A stretch of DNA of 34,463 nucleotides from an uncultured Muribaculaceae bacterium (GCA_944321905.1 CALUNI010000012.1:1-34463); one strand, 5' to 3'; shown: positions 25,103-34,222, counted from the stretch's first letter. The notes: generated from the letters alone by a model not told the origin. Translations and numbers: made by a program.

Positions 25103-26182
25103 TTATCTTTTCAAATTCTGCCCGGTGATGATGCCACTGCCGTAACACAGGTGCGCATCGGGACTGTATATGACGGCAAACTGCCCGGGAGCAATACCTT
25201 GCACTTTCTTCTCCGATTCTATCACATATTCCATTCCGCCGAGGTAGGTCAACTTTGCCTTGACAAATTCGGGAGAATGGCGGTTTTTGAACATTATGTC
25301 AACAGGCACGTCGATACCCTCCCACGGGTTGCCCGATATGAAGTGCATCTCGTCGATATGTATCGTCTTGCCATACTGCTTTTCGTTGCCATAGCCGTTG
25401 CTCACATATATGGTATTGTCGGCCACGTTTTTCTTTACCACATACCACGGGCCGCCACTCAAGCCAAGGCCTTTGCGCTGTCCTATGGTATGGAACCAGT
25501 AACCGTTGTGCTCTCCGAGCTTCTTCCCCGTCTCAATCTCGATTATGCTGCCTTTCTTCACCCCGAGGTGGCGGCGTATGAAATCGTTATAATTAATCTT
25601 GCCAAGGAAACATATCCCTTGGCTGTCTTTACGGTAAGCATTGGGCATCTTGGTCTCCACGGCAATCCTGCGCACCTCGCTCTTGGGCATGTTGCCGATG
25701 GGGAACATCAAGTGCAACAGTTGCTTGTAGCTTATCTGTGCCAAGAAGTCGGTTTGATCCTTTACCGGGTCAACCGCCGTGGCAAGATACTTCACGCCGT
25801 CGATTACGTCGGTAGTGGCATAATGCCCGGTTGCGGTCATGTCGAATTCGTGTCCCCAACGCTCCTCGAAATACCCGAATTTTATCATCTTGTTGCACAT
25901 CATGTCGGGGTTTGGTGTCAATCCGGCCTTGACGGTGCGTAGCGCATATTCCATCACGTTGTCCCAATATTCTTGATGCAGCGACACTACGTCGAGAGGC
26001 AGGCCATAACGTGCCGCTATGAGTTGGCACATCTCTATGTCTTCTTCTGCCGCACAATCTCCCTCATCGTCGTCCATGCCTATCCTTATATAAAACAGGT
26101 GCAGGTCGTGCCCTTCTTCCTTCAACTTGTGCACCACCACCGCGCTATCCACACCTCCCGATATCAATACGGCTATCTTCAT
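25103..26182 (-). CDS. mnmA: tRNA-specific 2-thiouridylase
   Basis: MnmA adds sulfur to U34 of Lys, Glu and Gln tRNAs using ATP and a persulfide relay. The 359-residue product has the PP-loop SGGVDSA at 8-14. The catalytic cysteines are Cys96 in [15 protein letters not shown] and Cys191 in [17 protein letters not shown] and DQTDFLAQI are conserved tRNA/ATP contact regions. [18 protein letters not shown] leads to the C-terminal beta-barrel. Bacteroidales may carry two MnmA-type proteins, so paralogue assignment is open. It follows the DoxX gene by 14 bases. Confidence 0.95.
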   Translation of the reverse strand: MKIAVLISGGVDSAVVVHKLKEEGHDLHLFYIRIGMDDDEGDCAAEEDIEMCQLIAARYGLPLDVVSLHQEYWDNVMEYALRTVKAGLTPNPDMMCNKMIKFGYFEERWGHEFDMTATGHYATTDVIDGVKYLATAVDPVKDQTDFLAQISYKQLLHLMFPIGNMPKSEVRRIAVETKMPNAYRKDSQGICFLGKINYNDFIRRHLGVKKGSIIEIETGKKLGEHNGYWFHTIGQRKGLGLSGGPWYVVKKNVADNTIYVSNGYGNEKQYGKTIHIDEMHFISGNPWEGIDVPVDIMFKNRHSPEFVKAKLTYLGGMEYVIESEKKVQGIAPGQFAVIYSPDAHLCYGSGIITGQNLKR

Positions 26183-26196
26183 CTTGTCTTTACCAG

Positions 26197-26694
26197 CTAT
26201 GCTTTTTCTAATTCATCTTCGGCTTGGCGGTCATGACCGAACAACTTTATCGAAATCAAGTAATCAAGCGATATTTTGCCCGGCCCGGCAAGCAACATGT
26301 ATATAAATATTCCAATGAACAATATCGGCACGTAACCCGGCTGCAAGCTAAAGAGCATCTCCGGCGAAACGTCAACTACCTTTGTCAGAATGAAATTCTC
26401 GGCCACGAGCATCGCCGCCAACGGCGGCAGCACGGCAAGGCGGGAAAACAGCCCCAACATTATCAATGCCGAACATCCTATTTCTATCATGATCATTAAC
26501 ACGAGCGTGGCTTCTCCCGACATGCCCATGACTCCTATCATATTGCCGGAAATAGCGTCGAAATGAATCCATTGCCGTATGCCAAACTGCATAAACATGA
26601 TTCCAGCAAACAACCTTATGAACAATCTTGAAAGATTGCTGTAGGTATGCGCAGCACTGTAAAGCAACAATTTCTTTAAGAATGATGGAACCAT
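26197..26694 (-). CDS. DoxX family membrane protein
   Basis: The 165-residue protein (ATG at 26694; a TTG at 26700 is less likely) has about four membrane helices. The DoxX pattern is visible: [19 protein letters not shown], then [32 protein letters not shown] and [27 protein letters not shown]. DoxX-like proteins are linked to redox or thiol-stress functions in some bacteria. The adjacent upstream thioredoxin-like gene ends two bases before this ATG (TGAAGATG), which fits a joint redox role. The precise function is unknown. Confidence 0.84.
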   Translation of the reverse strand: MVPSFLKKLLLYSAAHTYSNLSRLFIRLFAGIMFMQFGIRQWIHFDAISGNMIGVMGMSGEATLVLMIMIEIGCSALIMLGLFSRLAVLPPLAAMLVAENFILTKVVDVSPEMLFSLQPGYVPILFIGIFIYMLLAGPGKISLDYLISIKLFGHDRQAEDELEKA

Positions 26695-26696
26695 CT

Positions 26697-27623
26697 TCAA
26701 TTAAAACTGTATGAATTCAACATGAGTTTAATGCCCTCGACATTTATATTCTTGTCAAGGATAACCTTGTTTTGGTCGAGTATGTATATGCTTGGCTGTA
26801 TCCGCAAGTCATATTTCTCTGCAACGTCGTCGTTTGCCCCTATTATCCACTTGTCGCTGTCGCCTTTGGCCTTATTGGCCCACTCGTCGGAATACTTGCC
26901 CATATACACGCACACCACCACTACCTCGCCGGCATCGATTAGCCCGTTTAGCGTCACGTCGGTGCTGAGCCTTAACCTTGCAATAGAGCAGTCGTCACAC
27001 TCTGCATCGTTGAAAAACAAAAATATCAACTTGCCATCTATTTCTGAAAGCTTCTTCTTGCTCCCGTCCACAAGGCGCAACTCGAAATCCTGAGCCTTGT
27101 GTCCTAACAGGTTGTTTTTCAATAGTTCCAACTGATATTTATATCGTTCCTTTTCCGACTTGTCAATCATGCTGTTATCCAACACACTTTCAAGGAAAGG
27201 GATATACACCTCGTCGCTCCAATACACCGCCCCGGGAGCATACAGCGACCGCTCAGCTATTTCTGCTATTTTCAAGAAATTAGAACTGTTTGACTGGGCC
27301 CTGCGCATCATATCCTTTATGCTCGAAAACACAATTGTCTTATGGGCATACTTGAATATGTCCACATAATCCCTAAATGTGGACTCAAACACGCGTTCAT
27401 CCTTGATTGGCATCGAAAAATCATAATTTTCCCAAAAATGCTGTATCAAATAGTTAGATCTGTTTTCAAGTGTCACAATCGTGTCGGGGACAACAGGATA
27501 CTCAAACAGCCGCTGCTGCCCTTGCACCGCTTCGCCGTTAGCATCATCTTGCGCACCGGCAGTAAAGGAAACCGACAACAACAAAACGCCTAAAATGCTT
27601 AATACTTCCTTGAATATATTCAT
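26697..27623 (-). CDS. Periplasmic DUF5106/thioredoxin-like protein
   Basis: From the ATG at 27623 the 308-residue product has a clean signal peptide (MNIFKEVLSILGVLLLSVSFTAGAQ). An in-frame ATG at 27644 would add seven residues. The N-terminal ~160 residues resemble the DUF5106 helical domain (LIQHFWENYDFSMPI). The C-terminal half has a thioredoxin/TlpA-like fold: GHKAQDFELRLVDGSKKKLSEIDGKLIFLFF, then CDDC at about 209-212 and a late IQPSIYILDQNKVI with the cis-Pro. CDDC occupies the usual CxxC position, but its acidic centre is unusual. It probably works on periplasmic thiols. It heads the long run down to the YggS-type gene. Confidence 0.83.
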   Translation of the reverse strand: MNIFKEVLSILGVLLLSVSFTAGAQDDANGEAVQGQQRLFEYPVVPDTIVTLENRSNYLIQHFWENYDFSMPIKDERVFESTFRDYVDIFKYAHKTIVFSSIKDMMRRAQSNSSNFLKIAEIAERSLYAPGAVYWSDEVYIPFLESVLDNSMIDKSEKERYKYQLELLKNNLLGHKAQDFELRLVDGSKKKLSEIDGKLIFLFFNDAECDDCSIARLRLSTDVTLNGLIDAGEVVVVCVYMGKYSDEWANKAKGDSDKWIIGANDDVAEKYDLRIQPSIYILDQNKVILDKNINVEGIKLMLNSYSFN

Positions 27624-27674
27624 TACTTTTACATTTTTATACATCAATTGGAAAAGATTGCTCTTTTGCCAAGG

Positions 27675-27706
27675 TAAAAGTAAGCTAATCCGTCCGATTA
27701 AACAAT
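27675..27706 (-). promoter_or_regulatory. Weak promoter candidate of the DUF5106 gene
   Basis: On the minus strand ATTG (27706-27703), 20 bases, then TACTTTTA (27682-27675) give 3/4 and 7/8 consensus matches. A start near 27667 gives a leader of about 45 bases. Confidence 0.35.
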
Positions 27707-27758
27707 ATTATGCCGACTAAAAAACGCCGTCTTCAACTTTTTTAAACAAATCTTCACA

Positions 27759-27831
27759 CGACAAAATGTGCCGCAATACACATCTCGCCACGCGCCTGCA
27801 CCGGTGGCGGTAAGATGTGTATTGCGGCACA
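27759..27831 (-). terminator. Long stem-loop terminator after murQ
   Basis: Arms at 27767-27785 and 27813-27831 pair perfectly over 19 bp. An inner CGCCAC/GTGGCG (27786-27791, 27804-27809) adds 6 bp across a 3-base bulge, closing a 12-base loop. The minus-strand exit reads TTTTGTC. It lies 22 bases after the murQ stop. The T-run is short, so it may also act as an mRNA-end stabiliser. Confidence 0.75.
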
Positions 27832-27852
27832 AATCTATGACACTTGCCTAAT

Positions 27853-28668
27853 TCAATTGTGATTATAGGCATCAATTGCGGCCTTTACCGAGCCATGCAG
27901 CAATAGCAACCGCTTGGCTTCTTCATAGGGCAGACCAAGTTCTTCAACAAGCATGCGCGTCCCGCGGTCAACGAGCTTGGCATTGGTGAGCTGCATGTTC
28001 ACCATCTTGTTACCCTTCACACGCCCCATCTGAATCATTACCGAAGTGGTAATCATGTTGCATATCATCTTTTGCCCTGTCCCCGACTTCATGCGTGAAC
28101 TGCCGGTAACATACTCGGGACCTACTATCATCTCTATGGGAATCTCGGCAGCTTCAGAAATGGGAGCATCGGGATTGCTTGTAATAGAAGCCGTGAGGCA
28201 TCCCATTTCCCGTGCTTTCTTCAACGCACCGATGACGTAAGGCGTGGTACCAGATGCGGCAATGCCTATCACAGTGTCCTTTTCGTTGATGTTAAACTTC
28301 TGCAAGTCTTTCCATCCCTGTTCGGTGTCGTCCTCGGCATGCTCCACCGGATTACGCAAAGCAACGTCTCCGCCCGCTATCAATCCTATGACCCACGTCG
28401 GCTCCATTCCGAATGTGGGAGGAATCTCCGACGCATCGAGCACGCCAAGCCTGCCCGACGTTCCAGCGCCCATGTAGAATATCCTGCCACCTCGCTTCAT
28501 CCTCGGCACAATGCCGTTGACAAGCTTCTCTATCTGCGGTATGGCCAGTTGCACGGCATCGGCCACCTTGTGGTCTTCGGCATTGATTTCGGTTAGAATT
28601 TCATGTACCGATTTTTTCTCAAGATCGTTATATAGCGACGGCTGCTCGCTAATTTTCACAAATGCCAT
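27853..28668 (-). CDS. murQ: N-acetylmuramic acid 6-phosphate etherase
   Basis: MurQ cleaves the lactyl ether of MurNAc-6-phosphate to give GlcNAc-6-phosphate and D-lactate in peptidoglycan recycling or scavenging. The 271-residue product has the SIS-fold core YMGAGTSGRLGVLDASEIPPTFG at about 65-87. Residues likely equivalent to the catalytic acids are Glu81 (DASE) and Glu112 (HAED). GIAASGTTPYVIGAL and the late EYVTGSSRMKSGTGQKMICNMI are conserved. It is the last gene of the four-gene unit, 14 bases after the kinase and 22 bases before a terminator. Confidence 0.96.
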   Translation of the reverse strand: MAFVKISEQPSLYNDLEKKSVHEILTEINAEDHKVADAVQLAIPQIEKLVNGIVPRMKRGGRIFYMGAGTSGRLGVLDASEIPPTFGMEPTWVIGLIAGGDVALRNPVEHAEDDTEQGWKDLQKFNINEKDTVIGIAASGTTPYVIGALKKAREMGCLTASITSNPDAPISEAAEIPIEMIVGPEYVTGSSRMKSGTGQKMICNMITTSVMIQMGRVKGNKMVNMQLTNAKLVDRGTRMLVEELGLPYEEAKRLLLLHGSVKAAIDAYNHN

Positions 28669-28682
28669 AATAGTTTATGATT

Positions 28683-29528
28683 TTATTTGTTGGAATGATA
28701 CTTAATTAATCCCTCCATAGGACTCTTTATTATTTTGCCTATGGTTATGTACAACGCCTTGGCGGCCTCGTCAAGCACATCCTTGTAGTTGTAGGCAATC
28801 GACCCGATAAAGTTGACCGGCAGTTCTTTATACCCGTTGTAATTTTCCACGTTGCGAACGAAAAACGACTTGAAAGCATTCAGCACAAGACGGTGAACCG
28901 AAGGCTCTTCGATGTTCTCGGCAAGAAACGGCGACAAGGATGCAAGAAAACGATTTGCTCCGGACTTGCGATACACGTTTTCTATGATTATCTGCGGAGT
29001 AAGGTTATATTGCTTCATGAACTTGTCAACAAGGTACTGCGGCATCTGTCTTTTCAAGATATCGCCCACCAGCAATTTGCCAAGCACGGCACCGCTGCCT
29101 TCGTCGCCAAGTATGTAACCGAGCGGCGAAACATTCTCCACAATCTTCTCGCCGTCGTAATAGCAAGAATTTGACCCTGTGCCAAGTATGCAGGCTATGC
29201 CGGGCTTGCTGCCACATACGGCCCTGGCTGCGGCGAGCAAGTCGGTATCGACCATGATGTTGCAAGCCGACGGAATGTTTTCTTTTATGGCTTCCCTAAC
29301 GTTGTTGCATATGTCGTCAAACAAGCAACCGGCACCATAATAATACACCTCGTCGATATCCATGCCTCTCAAGTGCGGGACAAGTTCTTTTTTTATTGTC
29401 TCCGACATCTCTTCCTTGGTAAGCATCACCGCGTTCATTCCCACCGTGAACACCTGTGCCACCACTTTTCCCTTGTCAAGGACGCACCATTCTATCTTGG
29501 TCGATCCACTGTCTGCTATTAGTATCAT
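28683..29528 (-). CDS. BadF-type amino-sugar kinase, MurK-like
   Basis: The 281-residue product is an ASKHA-fold kinase of the BadF/BadG/BcrA/BcrD group, which includes GlcNAc kinases and the Tannerella forsythia MurNAc kinase MurK. ATP and sugar-site features are DSGSTKIEW at 6-14, DTDLLAAARA near 94-103, GTGSNS at 116-121 and GDEGSGAVLG at 141-150. Placement directly before murQ suggests it makes MurNAc-6-phosphate; GlcNAc kinase activity is the alternative. Its ATG overlaps the upstream membrane-protein stop (ATGA), indicating translational coupling. The substrate call is inference. Confidence 0.87.
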   Translation of the reverse strand: MILIADSGSTKIEWCVLDKGKVVAQVFTVGMNAVMLTKEEMSETIKKELVPHLRGMDIDEVYYYGAGCLFDDICNNVREAIKENIPSACNIMVDTDLLAAARAVCGSKPGIACILGTGSNSCYYDGEKIVENVSPLGYILGDEGSGAVLGKLLVGDILKRQMPQYLVDKFMKQYNLTPQIIIENVYRKSGANRFLASLSPFLAENIEEPSVHRLVLNAFKSFFVRNVENYNGYKELPVNFIGSIAYNYKDVLDEAAKALYITIGKIIKSPMEGLIKYHSNK

Positions 29529-30703
29529 ATCTTTATATATATTTTCTTTTTATACAGTATAAAACCTATACACCAGTTTATTGCCACGAAAAGTATTGCA
29601 TACAGGCACGAAGCCAAGTGTGCATCGCCTATCACCGGAAGCAATGTCTTGGCATAAAGCCAACCTTTTATCGATGTCCCGCCTATGCTTATCGACCCGA
29701 ACAATATTCCAAGCACGCCGCCAAGCACATACAGGAACAAAGGATTTATGCCAAACGACTCAAAGAAACGACACCAGCGGTTACGTCCCTTGATATCGAT
29801 TATCCATATCAGCAAGCCGAGCAAGCTCGCGCCAAGTCCGCATGTGGTTATCACAAACGTCGGCGACCATATGTTTTTATTTATCGGCAATCCGTAGTGT
29901 AACAACAGTCCTGCAAAAGTCAATATCGTTCCCACGAGCATGAGGTCGTTGACCCTGCGATAATTGTCTTTGGTCTTCATTATGGCCTCGCCGCACATCA
30001 GCCCTATCAACACGTGAGCTATGCACGGCAACGTGCTTAGCAGCCCCTCGGGGTCGAATACCATGTTCACACCACCGACAGAGAGGCCACCATACATATG
30101 CGCCTCTCCAAGTATCGCGCTGTCGAAGATGTATATTATATTGTCATGGCTGAAATCATACCCGTTGCCCACAAGCAATATCACAGAATAAGCCACAAGT
30201 ATCGCGCCAATAAGCCACGGTATAAACTTGTGCTTGAGCGTAATCGCAATTATCGAACCGAAAAAGTAGCACAGTGCCAACCGTGGCATAACACCGACAA
30301 GCCGCAAATGCGAAAAACTGTTGGCCGACCGGCAAATCCTGTCCCATAGCGGCAACGACTCGTCGCTGCCTGCGAGGCCGTAGCACAAACTGCTGAACCA
30401 GGCTATAGCCAAGCCTATCAAATAGATTAACACCGTGCGCCGCACTATTTTCCACATCAGCCGTCCCGACGGGCGAAACTGGAATTTACGCAACGAGAAA
30501 TACATGGATATGCCCATGATGAACATGAAAAACGGGAAAACGAGGTCGGTCGGAGTCAGGCCGTTCCATTCTGCATGCCGCAATGGCGCATATATCGTTG
30601 ACCATGTACCGGGGTTGTTTACCAATATCATTCCGGCAATGGTTATACCCCTTAATATGTCGAGCGACAACAGCCGTCCCGACGCTGCCTTTTCTAAAGC
30701 CAT
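29525..30703 (-). CDS. DUF5009/HGSNAT-like membrane protein, MurT-like
   Basis: This 392-residue inner-membrane protein has about ten hydrophobic helices. The start is diagnostic of DUF5009 and heparan-alpha-glucosaminide acetyltransferase-like proteins: LSLDILRGITIAGMILVNNPG, then HAEWNGLTPTDLVFPFFMFIMG with His43. Known members fall in two views: acetyltransferases of glucosamine (NagX-like), and MurT, reported as the MurNAc uptake protein of T. forsythia. The order here, this gene then kinase then murQ, matches the T. forsythia murTKQ cluster, so uptake is favoured. His43 is kept, so transferase activity cannot be excluded. It lies 12 bases after the FAD/Fe-S oxidoreductase. Confidence 0.83.
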   Translation of the reverse strand: MALEKAASGRLLSLDILRGITIAGMILVNNPGTWSTIYAPLRHAEWNGLTPTDLVFPFFMFIMGISMYFSLRKFQFRPSGRLMWKIVRRTVLIYLIGLAIAWFSSLCYGLAGSDESLPLWDRICRSANSFSHLRLVGVMPRLALCYFFGSIIAITLKHKFIPWLIGAILVAYSVILLVGNGYDFSHDNIIYIFDSAILGEAHMYGGLSVGGVNMVFDPEGLLSTLPCIAHVLIGLMCGEAIMKTKDNYRRVNDLMLVGTILTFAGLLLHYGLPINKNIWSPTFVITTCGLGASLLGLLIWIIDIKGRNRWCRFFESFGINPLFLYVLGGVLGILFGSISIGGTSIKGWLYAKTLLPVIGDAHLASCLYAILFVAINWCIGFILYKKKIYIKI

Positions 30704-30715
30704 ATTGTTATAATG

Positions 30716-33514
30716 TCATAGTTTTGTGGTACATTCATCTATCAAATACACAAGCGATACGTATGGAATGCCCGAATTGGTTGACAATCCCACTTCGCAA
30801 GTACGGCTGTTCGAGAATCCGCGCTTTATGCCGGCTGCCTCTATCTGCGGGCGCAATTTGCGCAGCGCGTAAGCATTCACCTCGGGGTGCGTAAACCCTT
30901 TGTCTCCGGCAAAGCCGCAGCAACCCACACCCTCGGGGACAAGCACGTTGTGCGAACACATGCGAGCCAGTTCGGTTATCTTATCGGCCAGCCCCATCTT
31001 GCGCGACGAGCATGTTATATGCAACGCCACAGGCTCGTCGGTAGGCGTGAACTTCAACCGGGGAGCAACAAAGTCATGTATAAACTCCATCAACTCGTAT
31101 GGCTTGACTCTATCGAAATGTTCCTTCATGCGGTGCATGCACGGGCTTTGGTCGCATATCACAGGATAACGCCCTTGCTCCGAGGCCGAATACAGCGCGT
31201 CTTCAAGCTCCCCGACCTTGCGCTCGGCGATGTCGGGCATGCCTTTGCTTTCCCATATCATGCCGCAGCACAAGTGCTTCATGCCTGCCGGGAACACTAC
31301 TTCCCATCCGGCCTTGCCAAGCAACTTCACCACCTCGTCAACAAGGTCGAACCGGGTATGGTCGCGCTTTGAACGTCCCATGGTCTGGTTTATACAGCTC
31401 GGGAAATACACTACCTTCCTATCACAATGTCCGGCGGCGGCACCACAATCGTGCTTGTAATGAGCCGTAGGCAGCGATGGCGTCCATAACGGCATCCCCA
31501 TGCGGTGCAGGCCTTTGCCTATTGCGGTCACGGCCTTGTCGCCCATAACCGACTGTGCAGCTCCGGCCACCGACAACAACGGACGCAGCGCACCCTCGAT
31601 CTTGCTGAGGTTGCGGGCTGCAAAGTCGCCGATCGAATACCCGAAGCTGCCACGGGGCAACTTTTCCGCCCTCAAGTCGTGTATCATCTCGCCGGTGTTG
31701 ATTTTCATCGGGCACGAAGTGCTGCACAATCCGTCGCCTGCACACGTGGCATTGCCATAATACTCAAATTGCTTCTCAAGCCGGGCCAAGCGTTCGGGGT
31801 CGCTGCCGGTCGATCTTAGCCACGATATTTCACGTTGGGCCACGATGCGTTGGCGCGACGACAATCCGAAGCCGCAAGTAACGCAATTGACCTCACAGAA
31901 TCCGCATTCTATGCACTTGTCAACATGTTCGTTTGTGACAGGCATGTGCTTCATGCCCTTGACAAAGCATTCGGGGTCATCATTGAATATTACACCGGGA
32001 TTTATAAGATTCTTAGGATCAAACAGATTCTTCACCTCCCGCATTATTTCATATGCCTTGTCTCCCCACTCGCTTTTCACAAATGGAGCCATATTGCGGC
32101 CGGTGCCATGCTCGGCTTTCAACGAACCGTCATACTTATCCACCACAAGATGACACAAGTCGGTCATCATGTCGCGGTAACGTTTTACTTCGGCTTCGCT
32201 CTCAAACGACTGAGACAAGACAAAGTGATAATTTCCTTCAAATGCGTGACCATATATGCAGGCATCGTCATAGCCGTGCCTTTCAATCAAATCGGCAAGG
32301 TCGGCCGTCGCGTCGGGCAAGTCCTCGATATGAAACGCCACATCCTCTATCAATACCGTCGTACCGAGCGGACGCGTGCCACCCACCGACGGGAAGATTC
32401 CCGACCGTATGGCCCAATACTTGGAATATTCGGCCGGATCGGCAGTGAAGCGGGCAGGGACATAAAGATCAAAACCTTTCAATATTTCTTGCACCGCTGC
32501 TATGTTCTTGCCAAGTTCTTCTTCACTGTCGGCCTTGGTCTCTGTCAGTATGGCCGTCAGTCCCTCGCCTGTGGTGTCGTTTACCGACGAGAGCGACTTC
32601 TTGTCGAGCATCTCTGCACTGTGCACAGGACCTTTCTTCAGTGCCACGACAGCCTTGCACGCCTCGCGCATACTCTTGAAGTAAAGCATCGCGCTTGCCG
32701 AGTGCTTATACAAATGGCCGGTTGACATGCGGAACAACGAAGCAAAGCCGAGCGTGCCTTCCGAACCTACCATCAAGTGCGTGATTATGTCGAACGGGTC
32801 GCTGAACAGCACAAACGGGTATATGTTAAGCCCCGTCACATTCTTTATGGAATACTTATATTTTATACGTTTCACAAGTTCGGCATCGGCAGTCACGCGG
32901 TCGCGCAATTCTTCGATCTTGGCGATGAAGTCGGGATGCGTCTTGCGGAATTCATCCTTACTGGCATCGTCGCCGGTATCGAGTATCGTCCCATCGGCAA
33001 GGACAATGCGCATCGAGCGCATTATGCGGTCACTGTTGGCGTGTGTGCCGCAATTCATCCCCGACGCATTGTTCATCACAATGCCGCCTACCATTGCCGA
33101 CCCTTTCGACGCCGGGTCGGGCGGGAATATTCGCCCATAGGGTTTTAACATCTCATTCACCCGCTCGCCTATCAGTCCGGGCTGTAACGTTATTGTCTCG
33201 GCATCGGCCGACACCTCATATCGCTCCCAATTCTTGCCTGCCACGACCAGTATCGAGTCGGTTATGGCCTGCCCCGAGAGGCTCGTCCCTGCCGCACGGA
33301 ATGTTACGGGCAATCCCAACTCATTACTTATCTTCAACAGGCGCGACACCTCGTCTTCATTCTTCGAGCGTATGACCACGCGCGGAATCTTGCGGTAAAA
33401 ACCGGCATCTGTTCCCCACGCAAGCCTGCGCAAGTCGTCGGTATATACACGTTCGGCAGGAATGAACTGCCTCACCCTGCTCAAAAACACTTGATATTTC
33501 TCTGATATTTCCAT
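30716..33514 (-). CDS. FAD/Fe-S oxidoreductase, D-lactate dehydrogenase-like
   Basis: The 932-residue product fuses three parts. A FAD-binding domain covers about 44-190 (FRAAGTSLSGQAITDS, PPDPASKGSAMVGG). A FAD-oxidase C-terminal domain follows to about 510 (YGHAFEGNYH, KAEHGTGRNMAPF). Then come Fe-S ligands Cys534/537/540/544 (CIECGFCEVNC) and Cys591/597/601. The last part is a CCG-type domain from about 690 (CCGMIWESKG, GCCGFAGDKG). This layout matches the large D-lactate dehydrogenase and D-2-hydroxyacid oxidase family that feeds electrons to the respiratory chain; D-2-hydroxyglutarate is an alternative substrate. ATG at 33514 is chosen over a TTG at 33538. It heads the MurNAc unit and MurQ produces D-lactate, which favours D-lactate. 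Confidence 0.86.
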   Translation of the reverse strand: MEISEKYQVFLSRVRQFIPAERVYTDDLRRLAWGTDAGFYRKIPRVVIRSKNEDEVSRLLKISNELGLPVTFRAAGTSLSGQAITDSILVVAGKNWERYEVSADAETITLQPGLIGERVNEMLKPYGRIFPPDPASKGSAMVGGIVMNNASGMNCGTHANSDRIMRSMRIVLADGTILDTGDDASKDEFRKTHPDFIAKIEELRDRVTADAELVKRIKYKYSIKNVTGLNIYPFVLFSDPFDIITHLMVGSEGTLGFASLFRMSTGHLYKHSASAMLYFKSMREACKAVVALKKGPVHSAEMLDKKSLSSVNDTTGEGLTAILTETKADSEEELGKNIAAVQEILKGFDLYVPARFTADPAEYSKYWAIRSGIFPSVGGTRPLGTTVLIEDVAFHIEDLPDATADLADLIERHGYDDACIYGHAFEGNYHFVLSQSFESEAEVKRYRDMMTDLCHLVVDKYDGSLKAEHGTGRNMAPFVKSEWGDKAYEIMREVKNLFDPKNLINPGVIFNDDPECFVKGMKHMPVTNEHVDKCIECGFCEVNCVTCGFGLSSRQRIVAQREISWLRSTGSDPERLARLEKQFEYYGNATCAGDGLCSTSCPMKINTGEMIHDLRAEKLPRGSFGYSIGDFAARNLSKIEGALRPLLSVAGAAQSVMGDKAVTAIGKGLHRMGMPLWTPSLPTAHYKHDCGAAAGHCDRKVVYFPSCINQTMGRSKRDHTRFDLVDEVVKLLGKAGWEVVFPAGMKHLCCGMIWESKGMPDIAERKVGELEDALYSASEQGRYPVICDQSPCMHRMKEHFDRVKPYELMEFIHDFVAPRLKFTPTDEPVALHITCSSRKMGLADKITELARMCSHNVLVPEGVGCCGFAGDKGFTHPEVNAYALRKLRPQIEAAGIKRGFSNSRTCEVGLSTNSGIPYVSLVYLIDECTTKL

Positions 33515-33555
33515 AAAAGATTGAAAAAATCTTAACAATCCACAATCTTACTATG

Positions 33556-33586
33556 CAAAGGTAATGCAACACAATCGCAAAACAAA
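33556..33586 (-). promoter_or_regulatory. Promoter of the oxidoreductase-murT-murK-murQ unit
   Basis: On the minus strand TTTG (33586-33583), exactly 19 bases, then TACCTTTG (33563-33556) match the consensus. A start near 33550 gives a leader of about 36 bases. No operator palindrome was recognised beside it. Confidence 0.75.
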
Positions 33587-33603
33587 ACAAATTAATTTGT
33601 TTT

Positions 33604-34222
33604 TACATTGTTTTTCACATCTGCCACACGCGTGCCAATAATAAGTGGAAAAGCCATACTACAAAGCCTGCAAGATACCATACGAGAAATACTGCATAAG
33701 GACATCGAAAAGCATGAACTGAAATTTGCACTCGGAATACCCGGTAGCGTGGCCTTGCATAAGTTAGGCATAACGGACACTGAACGTGCCAATGGCATAT
33801 GGAATGAACATCTGCTGAAATACAAATCCCAAATCCGTCTCTTTGACGGCATTCCGGAGTTATTGAACAACTTGAAAAATAACGGCTACCGATTGGGCAT
33901 AGTTACGTCAAAGACCCGAAATGAATATACGACTGATTTTGCATCACAGTTTGCAGTGTCCGACTATTTTGGCACTGTAATATGCGTGGAGAATTCTGCT
34001 CGCCCAAAGCCTTATCCAGACTCTTTGCTGGCATATCTTAACATCTCTAATATAAACGCCGAAGATGCTGTTTATATAGGGGATACCATTTACGACAGCC
34101 GGTGTGCAAAAAATGCCGGTCTGGATTTTGGACTTGCCGCATGGGGATATACTGCAAGCCAAAAAATATCGGCAAACTACATATTCAAAAGCCCCACCGA
34201 CATGCTGCACTCGCTATTGTAA
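33604..34222 (+). pseudogene. HAD-family phosphatase remnant lacking the DxD nucleophile motif
   Basis: The long frame (33608-34222, TTG opening) encodes ~204 residues matching a HAD family IA phosphatase. Cap and motifs II-IV are intact: LGIVTSKTRNEY, the Lys in ENSARPKPYPDS, and VYIGDTIYDSRCAKNAG. Motif I (DxDGT), which supplies the nucleophile, is absent from this frame. In the neighbouring frame from 33604 the bases encode YIVFHICHT, which aligns with a typical YIVFDIDGT with three replacements. The long frame then starts to match the family at VPIISGKAI. The 5' end thus looks mutated and frameshifted, with no ATG. It butts against the divergent promoter of the oxidoreductase. Probably non-functional; an assembly error is the alternative. 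Confidence 0.65.
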
